In this document: piece after piece, positions 7,753 through 14,870 of the stretch
Layout: every line of letters begins with the position of its first letter
Position numbering within the stretch: position 1 is the stretch's first letter
The notes under the pieces: model-generated
The model's database searches: none
What the model was told of the DNA's origin: nothing
The model's input: the letters and a program-made list of their open reading frames with translations, nothing else
Assembly: GCA_013043915.1 (NCBI GenBank)
Contig: JABEVH010000214.1
Location: forward strand, 1 to 16,679
Reading direction: 5' to 3'
DNA from: Pseudomonadales bacterium
GTDB taxonomy: Bacteria; Pseudomonadota; Gammaproteobacteria; Pseudomonadales; Moraxellaceae
Length of the DNA stretch: 16,679 bases
Position numbers and translations under genes: made by a program

Positions 7753-7766
7753 GCACTTACAGCGTA
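7750..7766 (-). repeat. Second inverted repeat in the pilM leader, overlapping the first
   Basis: TACGC at 7750-7754 and GCGTA at 7762-7766 form a five-base inverted repeat with a seven-base loop. It shares the bases 7750-7752 with the neighbouring seven-base repeat, so the two RNA hairpins cannot form at the same time. Either both are incidental or they are alternative leader folds. Confidence 0.4.
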
Positions 7767-7781
7767 CTCATGCACCACTAC

Positions 7782-7810
7782 ATTAAATACTAGTCCTAGC
7801 ACGATTGCAA
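7782..7810 (-). promoter_or_regulatory. Candidate sigma-70 promoter for the pilMNOPQ-aroKB operon
   Basis: On the minus strand TTGCAA (7805-7810) is followed after 17 bases by TTTAAT (7782-7787). These match the -35 and -10 consensus at four and five of six positions. Predicted transcription start is near 7775, giving a leader of about 59 bases before the GTG of pilM. The -35 box is embedded in the palindrome ATTGCAAT (7804-7811), and the spacer holds CTAG-TC-CTAG (7790-7799); either might be bound by a regulator. Confidence 0.45.
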
Positions 7811-7841
7811 TTAGATCTCAAGCATGTTTTCAGCATATAAT
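7811..7841 (+). promoter_or_regulatory. Candidate sigma-70 promoter for mrcA
   Basis: A perfect -10 box TATAAT lies at 7836-7841, with a predicted start near 7848 and a leader of about 47 bases. The best -35 candidate is TTAGAT (7811-7816) at a long spacing of 19 bases, so the -35 part is weak. This half-site abuts the -35 box of the divergent pilM promoter. Confidence 0.45.
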
Positions 7842-7894
7842 CGAACATTACTGATATCCCTCTACTTTTAAACGAGCCTAACCCCTGAAATCCC

Positions 7895-10213
7895 ATGAAC
7901 AATGTATCCAAGTCTAGCGCAATATTTACGGGAATGGCGGCAGTACTCTTCCCAATTTGTGGGCTGCTACTCATCCTTAGCGGCATATATTTACATCTCG
8001 TTCCACAATTGCCTGATGTCGAAAGCCTCAAACATGTGGAATTTAAAACTCCGTTACAGATTCTTAGCAAGGACGGACACCTCATTGCCGAATATGGCGA
8101 TGAACACACCACCCCCCTCACCTACCGTCAAATACCGCCCATGTTCATCCAGGCAGTCACGGCAGCTGAAGATGACCGTTTCTTCTCTCATGAAGGTATA
8201 GACCCTCGCGGCCTTGCGCGCGCGGCTTTTGAACTAGTAACAACAGGAAGCATACAATCAGGCGGCTCTACCATCACGATGCAAGTAGCGAAGAACTACT
8301 TTCTTTCTCACGAAAAAACCTTTTCGCGCAAGTTCACTGAAATATTGCTGGCCCATGAAATTGAACAGACTCTGACCAAGCAAGAAATACTGACACTCTA
8401 CGTCAACAAAATTTTTCTGGGTCATCGCGCTTACGGCATAGCTGCTGCTTCGCAAGTCTATTTCGGCAAAAATATTCGTGATCTGAATTTGCCCCAGCTA
8501 GCCATGATTGCCGGGCTACCCAAAGCTCCTTCGCGCTACAACCCGGTGGATGATGCTCCTCGCGCCATGGAACGACGCAACTGGATACTGGGCCGTATGC
8601 ATACCCTAGGATATATCTCAGATACGCAATTCCAGAAAGCCGTTCAAGCACCTGTGGGCCTCAGTTATCGTGGCACGATCTCAGAGGTTAATGGACTCTA
8701 CCTGGCCGAGATGGTGCGAGACACCTTGGTTCAGCGCTTTGGCGAAGACATCTACACTTCTGGCTGGAAAGTTTATACCACCGTGCCCGCTGACCGACAG
8801 AATGCTGCCAATCTTGCCGTTCGTGACGGCCTTATCGCCTACGACCACCGTCATGGCTACCGTGGACCGGAGGCTCAACATGCTGATATAGATGATTTTC
8901 ATGCTGTCAATGGACTTGAACCTGGTGAAGTTGAACAAGTCAACCCGCAGTCCATCAATGTCAGCTTGCGTGATGGTGAAAACATTACGATTCCATGGTC
9001 TGGGCTGTCTTGGGCACGCAAATCCCTCGGATCTGGCCGTATAGGCCTGCCTCCCCAATCTGCAAGTGATGTAGTCAAATCTGGGGATATCATACGCTGC
9101 TTACATACGGCGCAAGGCTGGGAACTAGCTGAACTGCCGCAGGTTCAAGGTTTACTGATCGCCTTAGATCCTCGTGACGGATCCCTGCAAGCACTGGTCG
9201 GAGGATTTGACTTCTTCGCCAGCAAGTATAACCGAGTTATTCAAGGAGGCCGTCAAGTTGGCTCATCGATCAAACCCTTTATCTATGCCTCAGCGCTTGA
9301 TCATGGCTATACCCCGGCTTCCATGATCAATGACGCCCCCCTGAGTTTTACTTTTGGTGATCAGGTATGGACTCCACAGAATGATGACGGTGAGTTCATG
9401 GGCCCCATCACCTTGCGGCGCGCGCTCTATCTCTCGCGTAATCTGGTGTCTATACGCCTGCTGCAGGCGCAAGGACTGGACCCGGTCATTCGATATATGG
9501 GCAGATTCGGATTACCTGTGAGCCAAATGCCGCGCAACCTGACCTTGGCCCTGGGATCTATGGATGCTTTGCCGCTGCAAATGGCCACCGGTTACGCCAC
9601 CTTTGCTAACGGTGGTTATCGCATTAATCCCTATTTTATAGACCACGTCACCGATGCTCGTGGCAAGATCCTGTTCCGTGCACAACCTCTAAGTGTATGC
9701 TCAGGCTGTGATAACCCTCAGATGGCCGGGCATGCACCGCGAGTAATTCCTGCCACCGTCGCATTTCAAATGAACAGCATACTGCGCGATGTGATCGTGC
9801 ACGGCACAGGTCGCGGCGCGTTAGCGCTGGGCCGTAATGATGTGGCTGGAAAAACCGGCACTACAAACGAGGCTCGTGATGCCTGGTTTGACGGCTATAG
9901 TCCTACCCTGGTCGCGGTCACCTGGGTTGGCTATGACAACCCAGCATCCTTGGGTTCGGGCGAATTTGGCGGGGTAGCCGCTGTTCCCGTGTGGAACAGC
10001 TTTATGGAACACGCCTTAGCCTCTACACCCGTACAAGGCTGGAGCATGCCTTCAGGCCTGGCTGCGGTATGGACCAGCAAAATCAATGGTCAGCCTACCA
10101 GCAACAGCGACCCTGATGGTTATATGGAGTACCTGCCTGCTGATCAAGCCCCGCAAAGCACACCTACGGCTCCTGCCGCCAGCGGCTCTACAGCCACTGA
10201 TCAGTTATTCTGA
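7895..10213 (+). CDS. mrcA: Penicillin-binding protein 1A (bifunctional peptidoglycan synthase)
   Basis: This class A PBP polymerises lipid II into glycan strands and cross-links the peptides, working from the inner membrane into the periplasm. The 772-residue protein has a membrane anchor (about 13-35) and a family 51 glycosyltransferase domain (about 60-225) with catalytic Glu92 in EDDRFFSHEGID, then GGSTITMQVAKN and the KFTEILLAHEIE segment. An OB-like insert (about 315-415) follows, then the transpeptidase domain with Ser457 in SSIK (457-460), SRN (514-516) and KTG (653-655). The ATG at 7895 is the first after an in-frame stop; no Shine-Dalgarno is evident. It is somewhat shorter than E. 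coli PBP1A (850 residues) and ends in an Ala/Thr/Pro tail. Its place next to, and divergent from, pilM is common in gammaproteobacteria. Complete and probably functional. Confidence 0.96.
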   Translation: MNNVSKSSAIFTGMAAVLFPICGLLLILSGIYLHLVPQLPDVESLKHVEFKTPLQILSKDGHLIAEYGDEHTTPLTYRQIPPMFIQAVTAAEDDRFFSHEGIDPRGLARAAFELVTTGSIQSGGSTITMQVAKNYFLSHEKTFSRKFTEILLAHEIEQTLTKQEILTLYVNKIFLGHRAYGIAAASQVYFGKNIRDLNLPQLAMIAGLPKAPSRYNPVDDAPRAMERRNWILGRMHTLGYISDTQFQKAVQAPVGLSYRGTISEVNGLYLAEMVRDTLVQRFGEDIYTSGWKVYTTVPADRQNAANLAVRDGLIAYDHRHGYRGPEAQHADIDDFHAVNGLEPGEVEQVNPQSINVSLRDGENITIPWSGLSWARKSLGSGRIGLPPQSASDVVKSGDIIRCLHTAQGWELAELPQVQGLLIALDPRDGSLQALVGGFDFFASKYNRVIQGGRQVGSSIKPFIYASALDHGYTPASMINDAPLSFTFGDQVWTPQNDDGEFMGPITLRRALYLSRNLVSIRLLQAQGLDPVIRYMGRFGLPVSQMPRNLTLALGSMDALPLQMATGYATFANGGYRINPYFIDHVTDARGKILFRAQPLSVCSGCDNPQMAGHAPRVIPATVAFQMNSILRDVIVHGTGRGALALGRNDVAGKTGTTNEARDAWFDGYSPTLVAVTWVGYDNPASLGSGEFGGVAAVPVWNSFMEHALASTPVQGWSMPSGLAAVWTSKINGQPTSNSDPDGYMEYLPADQAPQSTPTAPAASGSTATDQLF

Positions 10214-10226
10214 GCCCGAGGTGGCC

Positions 10227-11159
10227 TTAGTAAAAACCCAGCTCCCCCGCCGGGCGAGTTTTGAACCGCTTATGTAGCCAGAAATACTGCGCAGGTTGAC
10301 GTCTGATCTGAGCCTCCACATGTCGATTCATATGTTCAGTATCCTGCTGAATATCCCCGCCGGGAAAATTGACCAAGGGAGGCTCAATCACCAGCGTATA
10401 ACCGTCTCGTTTTCGTCGTGGATAGCACGGTAACACCGCAGCACCAGAGGCTTTTGCCAAACGTGAAAGGCCGGTAATGGTGGCTGCTGGTATACCAAAA
10501 AAATGAGCAAACACAGAGTCTCGAGCCCCAAAATCCTGATCAGGAAGATAAAAGAGTCGATAACCCTGCTTAAGGGCACGCAGTGCAGGACGAATACCTG
10601 CCTGACGCGAAAGGACTATGCCCGTATCAAACCTAAGCCTTCTCGATGCCACATAAGCATCAAAATCAGCACTTTTCTGTTTAGAGTAAATGCTGACTAC
10701 CGGAGTTTCCAGAGAAACCCTCAGCCCACCAAAATCTAATCCGGTAAAATGGGGCATCAAAAAAATCACGGGTTTACCCTCTAGGGCATGAAGATGCTCC
10801 AAACCTTCGATCGGCATAAGTCGTCGTATTCTCTCGACTGAAGAGAACCAGAGATAGCTGAATTCCAGCACCATACAGGCCAGATTGATGACATGATGCC
10901 TTAGTATCTGCTGCCGCTCCCGATGAGTCATTTCCGGAAAACATTTTTCCAGATTAATGAAACCAACACGTCGTCGTGATGTCGGCAAGGCATAAAGCAA
11001 AGATCCCATTAACCAACCTAGCCACCCCAGCACTCTGAAGGGCAATCCATGCAGTACCCATAAAAACACAACCACCAACATCGTAAGTAGGTGCTTGGGG
11101 CGGTAGTATCTGTACCTAACGGCCGTAGAGTCAGCCTGATTTTCGGATCTTTTGTTCAT
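10227..11159 (-). CDS. LpxL/HtrB-family lipid A secondary acyltransferase
   Basis: Members of this family move an acyl chain from acyl-ACP onto Kdo2-lipid A at the inner face of the cytoplasmic membrane. The 310-residue protein has an N-terminal membrane helix (about 23-40) and a second hydrophobic stretch (42-58). The catalytic HX4D motif is HFTGLD (His137, Asp142). The block YLPDQDFG (204-211) and the C-terminal FWLHKRFKTRP (293-303) are both characteristic of LpxL/LpxM-type enzymes. Length fits the family (about 300-325). The ATG at 11159 overlaps the upstream glycosyltransferase gene by 29 bases with no visible Shine-Dalgarno, suggesting translational coupling; Met27 (11081) is an alternative but would cut the helix. 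Whether it is the lauroyl (LpxL) or myristoyl (LpxM) enzyme cannot be decided here, so no symbol is given. Confidence 0.9.
   Translation of the reverse strand: MNKRSENQADSTAVRYRYYRPKHLLTMLVVVFLWVLHGLPFRVLGWLGWLMGSLLYALPTSRRRVGFINLEKCFPEMTHRERQQILRHHVINLACMVLEFSYLWFSSVERIRRLMPIEGLEHLHALEGKPVIFLMPHFTGLDFGGLRVSLETPVVSIYSKQKSADFDAYVASRRLRFDTGIVLSRQAGIRPALRALKQGYRLFYLPDQDFGARDSVFAHFFGIPAATITGLSRLAKASGAAVLPCYPRRKRDGYTLVIEPPLVNFPGGDIQQDTEHMNRHVEAQIRRQPAQYFWLHKRFKTRPAGELGFY
10242..10262 (+). terminator. Possible rho-independent terminator of mrcA, inside the 3' end of the acyltransferase gene
   Basis: CTCCCCC (10242-10248) can pair with GGGCGAG (10252-10258) with one mismatch around a three-base loop, followed directly by TTTT (10259-10262). 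It lies 29 bases past the mrcA stop on the plus strand and within the last codons of the convergent gene. The T-run is short, so this is a modest call. Confidence 0.35.
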
Positions 11160-11883
11160 AGAGTTTGGCGTATTTAAAAAAACTGTTCTGACAACCTATC
11201 AAGGTATGAATCAACCCTTCCTTCCCATCTAAAAAACCCAATCGGAATAGATAAAAACGAAAAAATCTGAACAGAGGACTAGTCAACATACGCATGGCAG
11301 AATATTTTGCCCCTTGTGCAGCTAAAGATTCAGCCTGCAAGCTGGTGTAGCGATTTTGTTTAGCTACATAATGCGCCAGTGTTTCTTCAGACTCATGCAA
11401 CAGATCACCTTCAAGCTTAGCTACCTTGCCTTGGACCTCAACCTTCTCGTGTACTGCATCCTGACTCCATGCACCAAATTGACGATTAAATAATCGTAGA
11501 CTCCAGTCAGGATAGCCTTCTCCATGGCGAAGTTGGCGACCTAGAAACCGGTTGCAACGTGCAAATCGATAAGCATGAACCTCTGGCTGTTGCATGGCGG
11601 CCTGTATGGAAGCAGCCAGGGCCTCACTGACCACCTCATCGGCATCAATACAAAGTACCCAGTCAAAATTGGCTTGTCCTACGGCCCATTGTTTCTGGGC
11701 ACCAAAACCCAGCCAGTCCTGTTGCAAGACACGGGCACCCAGATGTTTGGCCAGATCCTGGGTTCCATCCTGACTACCTGAGTCCACCACCAGAATTTCC
11801 TGACAAAATGCCAAACTAGCTAGGCATGCAGGTAAACGACGAGACTCATTGAGGGTGATAATGACGGCAGATAAGGAACTCAT
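11131..11883 (-). CDS. Family 2 glycosyltransferase of the WaaE/KdtX type, LPS core
   Basis: The protein is 250 residues with a GT-A fold. It opens with LSAVIITLNESRRLPACL and carries VVDSGSQDGT (32-41) and the nucleotide-sugar/metal-binding DAD (80-82) in CIDADE. It also has WSLRLFNR and DAVHEKV, features of the WaaE/KdtX/LgtF group. Known members add a beta-linked glucose to heptose I of the LPS inner core. The gene starts eight bases after waaC, with GAGG upstream inside waaC, and overlaps the acyltransferase gene by 29 bases. Placement between heptosyltransferase and lipid A acyltransferase genes supports a core-sugar role. The exact sugar and acceptor are inferred from family membership only. 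Confidence 0.88.
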   Translation of the reverse strand: MSSLSAVIITLNESRRLPACLASLAFCQEILVVDSGSQDGTQDLAKHLGARVLQQDWLGFGAQKQWAVGQANFDWVLCIDADEVVSEALAASIQAAMQQPEVHAYRFARCNRFLGRQLRHGEGYPDWSLRLFNRQFGAWSQDAVHEKVEVQGKVAKLEGDLLHESEETLAHYVAKQNRYTSLQAESLAAQGAKYSAMRMLTSPLFRFFRFYLFRLGFLDGKEGLIHTLIGCQNSFFKYAKLYEQKIRKSG

Positions 11884-11891
11884 CCGGGGTG

Positions 11892-12896
11892 TTACCTCAC
11901 TTGCGTACAGTGAATCAGATCATCGACCTGATGATCTGCCATGCAGGGAGGCCACCCCACTGGCGTTGGTTTTTTTTGAAGCGCACAGTGGTGTTGCAGG
12001 CAAGGACTGCAAGGACGCTGCCCCAATAGATTAGTGACGGTTGTGCCATACAATCCTGTCAAACGGGTATCCGTAGGCCCGTAAAGACCTGAGACGGGGC
12101 GCTGCAAGGCGGCGGCAAGATGCCCCAGACCACTATCGACAGTCACCACGGCCTTTGCACCGGCCAGCGCTGCTGCCAACCTGGCCAACCCATGGGGTTG
12201 CCAAAGACCTGCTCGTGGCAAATTCGTCACCAGGCGTTGTGCTCGTTCCTGCTCCTGCTCATTACCAAAAGGCACCATCACCCGCTCACCCTGCTGAGAC
12301 AGCCGCTCCGCCAATTGCCGCCATTGCCCCTCGGGCCAGTGTTTGGTAGGCCAGGTCGTGCCATGCAATAGCCATATGGCTTCCTGGCAAGACATGTCAG
12401 GGGCAACTTGCAGTCCGTAATCAACGTCACCTTGCACTTCATAACCCAAGGCTGCTGCGAGTAGCCTGCGGCTGCGTTCAACCGCGTGCAAGGAGCGTGA
12501 CACACTGATCTTGTGATCATAAAACCAGGACGCTAACGGTTCACGCACGCAGGCTCTATCAAAACCAAACCTTGGACCCTGAGTCAAACGCAACAGCCAG
12601 GCACTCTTTAGTAAACCCTGGGCGTCAATCACCACATCATAGGGTTGCTGTAGGCGATGACGAAGCTCTGACCAGGCTCGACGGGTATCCATCGCCCATG
12701 GCGTTCGACGCCACCGCCTAAGTGCCACAGGAATGACCTCATGAACCCGAGGATGGAGTCGCGGCAATTCGGCATAGGCCTCTTCAATGACCCAATCTAC
12801 ACGCAGGCCCGGAAGGACTTTTCCTGCGTCGGTGAGTGCCGCAAACGTATGCACAACATCACCCAGCGAGGATGTCTTGACCAATAAGACTCTCAT
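11892..12896 (-). CDS. waaC: LPS heptosyltransferase I
   Basis: WaaC adds the first L-glycero-D-manno-heptose to Kdo of lipid A-Kdo2 on the cytoplasmic face of the inner membrane. From the ATG at 12896 the protein has 334 residues and begins MRVLLVKTSSLGDVVHT, the family signature with Asp13. Further family 9 glycosyltransferase motifs are VVIDAQGLLKSAW (88-100), HGTTWPTKHWP (178-188, ADP-heptose site), VDSGLGHLAAAL (253-264) and LYGPTDTRLTGLYG (271-284). An earlier in-frame ATG at 12920 would add eight residues and overlap waaF; neither start has a Shine-Dalgarno, and the shorter one fits the family. The C terminus has PCSPC and further cysteines, echoing WaaF. Confidence 0.93.
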   Translation of the reverse strand: MRVLLVKTSSLGDVVHTFAALTDAGKVLPGLRVDWVIEEAYAELPRLHPRVHEVIPVALRRWRRTPWAMDTRRAWSELRHRLQQPYDVVIDAQGLLKSAWLLRLTQGPRFGFDRACVREPLASWFYDHKISVSRSLHAVERSRRLLAAALGYEVQGDVDYGLQVAPDMSCQEAIWLLHGTTWPTKHWPEGQWRQLAERLSQQGERVMVPFGNEQEQERAQRLVTNLPRAGLWQPHGLARLAAALAGAKAVVTVDSGLGHLAAALQRPVSGLYGPTDTRLTGLYGTTVTNLLGQRPCSPCLQHHCALQKKPTPVGWPPCMADHQVDDLIHCTQVR

Positions 12897-12904
12897 ACAC
12901 GATG

Positions 12905-13933
12905 TCATGGATGAATCCATGCCATCACGTCATGAGGCATGAGTTCTTCCATGCAGGCATGATGTCCCAGTGGGCACTCGCGTTTAAAACATGGGCTACA
13001 GGATAGTTCTCGGCGAAGAATATGTGCAGCAGGAGCCAGCGGGGGCGTAAATACGGGTGATGTTGAGCCGTAGAGGGCCAACAGTAGACGATCTGGCCGA
13101 ATGGCTGCTGCAATATGCATCAGCCCTGAGTCGTTGCTAACGACCACATCTGGGCAGCTGAGCAGGTCAATCGCCTGGTCTAGCCGCGTTTTACCCGCTA
13201 ACGAATGGCATTTGGCGCGCAGGTGATCAGGAATCGCCTCCATAATCATCTGGGCTATACCTGCATCAGCGGCCGAACCCATGATCCAGACCTGATAGCC
13301 TTGCTGCAATAATTGCTGAGCCAAATTTGAGAAATGCCGGGCTGGCCACTGTTTTGAGGAACCGAACTCTGCCCCGGGGCATAATGCAATCAGAGGGCCT
13401 TGATGATCGAGATTCAGTTCAAGCAGGGTTTGCTGCAGCAGTGCTGCATCCACCTGCAAACGTGGCGGCTGAGCCTCCGGCAGGGCCGCCCTCCTGGGAA
13501 CAGCCAGAGCCATGAAACGATCAACCATGCGCGGCAAAACCTGAGCATCCAACATTCGAAGATCATTGAGCAGGCCGTAACGCCACTCACCGCGCCAACC
13601 TGTACGTTGCGGAATGGCTGCAGCCCAAGGCACCCAGGCTGATTTCCAGGAATTAGGCAGCACGATGGCCTGATCATAGCCCTCCGGACGAAGTGAGCGT
13701 CCCAGTTGCCAGCGCTGCCCCAACCCCAAACGCCCATGACCCCAAGGCAACTCCAGTACGCGGTTAACTTCCACCATACGCGTCAACACAGGACGGCTCC
13801 AAGCTGGCGCCAGGACATCAATACGGGTCGTCGCTCCATAGACCTGATGCAGGTAACTGAACAATGGCTGACTCATCACCATGTCACCTACCCAGGCAGC
13901 ACCAACGATCAGTATGCGACGAGGGCCCATCAT
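12905..13933 (-). CDS. waaF: LPS heptosyltransferase II
   Basis: WaaF transfers the second heptose to heptose I of the LPS inner core in the cytoplasm. The 342-residue protein begins with RILIVGAAWVGDMVMSQPLF (Asp17). It contains the family blocks NSWKSAWVPWAA (94-105), RTGWRGEWRYGLLNDLR (110-126), CPGAEFGSSKQWP (185-197) and SNDSGLMHIAAA (266-277). The conserved cysteine cluster CSPCFKRECPLGHHAC lies at 312-327. The start overlaps the ilvE stop by four bases (ATGA) with no clear Shine-Dalgarno, so it is probably coupled to ilvE. Length is typical, and waaC follows in the standard F-C order. Confidence 0.96.
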   Translation of the reverse strand: MMGPRRILIVGAAWVGDMVMSQPLFSYLHQVYGATTRIDVLAPAWSRPVLTRMVEVNRVLELPWGHGRLGLGQRWQLGRSLRPEGYDQAIVLPNSWKSAWVPWAAAIPQRTGWRGEWRYGLLNDLRMLDAQVLPRMVDRFMALAVPRRAALPEAQPPRLQVDAALLQQTLLELNLDHQGPLIALCPGAEFGSSKQWPARHFSNLAQQLLQQGYQVWIMGSAADAGIAQMIMEAIPDHLRAKCHSLAGKTRLDQAIDLLSCPDVVVSNDSGLMHIAAAIRPDRLLLALYGSTSPVFTPPLAPAAHILRRELSCSPCFKRECPLGHHACMEELMPHDVMAWIHP

Positions 13934-14853
13934 GCTATCGGAGTCAGCCAGTCCCTATGTTCAGGCAGTCGACCATGAACGGTATCAAAATACAAAGATT
14001 GAAGTTTCTCAGTCACCGCCCCCCTCCTGCCAGCTCCGATTTGCCGACCGTCTAGCTCACGGATAGGAGTCACTTCTGCTGCCGTTCCGGTAAAAAATGC
14101 CTCATCCGCAATATAAACCTCATCACGGGTAATACGCTTTTCTACCACAGGCAAGCCCAAATCAGCCGCTAGCGCACATACAGTTTTACGTGTGATGCCA
14201 TTGAGACATGCCGTCAGTTCTGGGGTATAGAGTATTCCATCACGTACCAGAAACACATTTTCTCCTGAACCTTCAGCCACATAACCTTCAGGATCCAGCA
14301 ACAGCGCTTCATCAGCTCCACCGCTGAGTGCTTCCTGTAAAGCCAGCATGGAATTGATATAGTGACCATTAGCCTTAGCTCGGGTCATGGAGATATTGAC
14401 ATGATGTCGGGTATAGCTGGACGTGCGAACCTTGATGCCTCGTTCCAAAGCCTCAGCTCCCATATAAGCACCCCATTCCCAGGCAGCGACGATGACATGA
14501 ACCTGCAGGTTAGATGCACGCAGTCCCATACCTTCACTTCCGTAAAAAACCATGGGGCGTATATAAGCGGAGGGTAAATTATTTTCCCGCACGGCTGCGC
14601 GTTGCGCCTCATTGATTTCTTCACGAGAGTAAGGAATCTTCATCGCCATGATATGGGCAGAGTCAAATAGCCGCCCGGTATGATCATCCAGACGAAATAT
14701 GGATGTACCCCGATCAGTCTCATAGGCACGCACACCTTCAAAAGCCCCCATCCCGTAATGCAGGGTATGGGTGAGTACATGGGTGGTCGCTTCACGCCAG
14801 GGCACCAATTGCCCATCATACCAAATCACCCCATCTCTATCAGACATCGACAT
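13930..14853 (-). CDS. ilvE: Branched-chain amino acid aminotransferase
   Basis: IlvE catalyses the PLP-dependent last step of leucine, isoleucine and valine synthesis, moving the amino group from glutamate to the branched keto acid. The protein is a fold type IV aminotransferase of 307 residues. It has THTLHYGMGAFEGVRAY near the N terminus, RPMVFYGSEGMGL and the PLP-binding lysine in RAKANGHYINSMLA (about residue 160). GYVAEGSGENVFLV and FFTGTAAEVTPI complete the set. The ATG at 14853 has GAGGAG eight bases upstream; a GTG codon directly before it (14856) is an equally near alternative. The gene starts 17 bases after glnE and runs into waaF. All family blocks are intact. Confidence 0.96.
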   Translation of the reverse strand: MSMSDRDGVIWYDGQLVPWREATTHVLTHTLHYGMGAFEGVRAYETDRGTSIFRLDDHTGRLFDSAHIMAMKIPYSREEINEAQRAAVRENNLPSAYIRPMVFYGSEGMGLRASNLQVHVIVAAWEWGAYMGAEALERGIKVRTSSYTRHHVNISMTRAKANGHYINSMLALQEALSGGADEALLLDPEGYVAEGSGENVFLVRDGILYTPELTACLNGITRKTVCALAADLGLPVVEKRITRDEVYIADEAFFTGTAAEVTPIRELDGRQIGAGRRGAVTEKLQSLYFDTVHGRLPEHRDWLTPIA

Positions 14854-14870
14854 CACGCTGGCTCCTCAAT

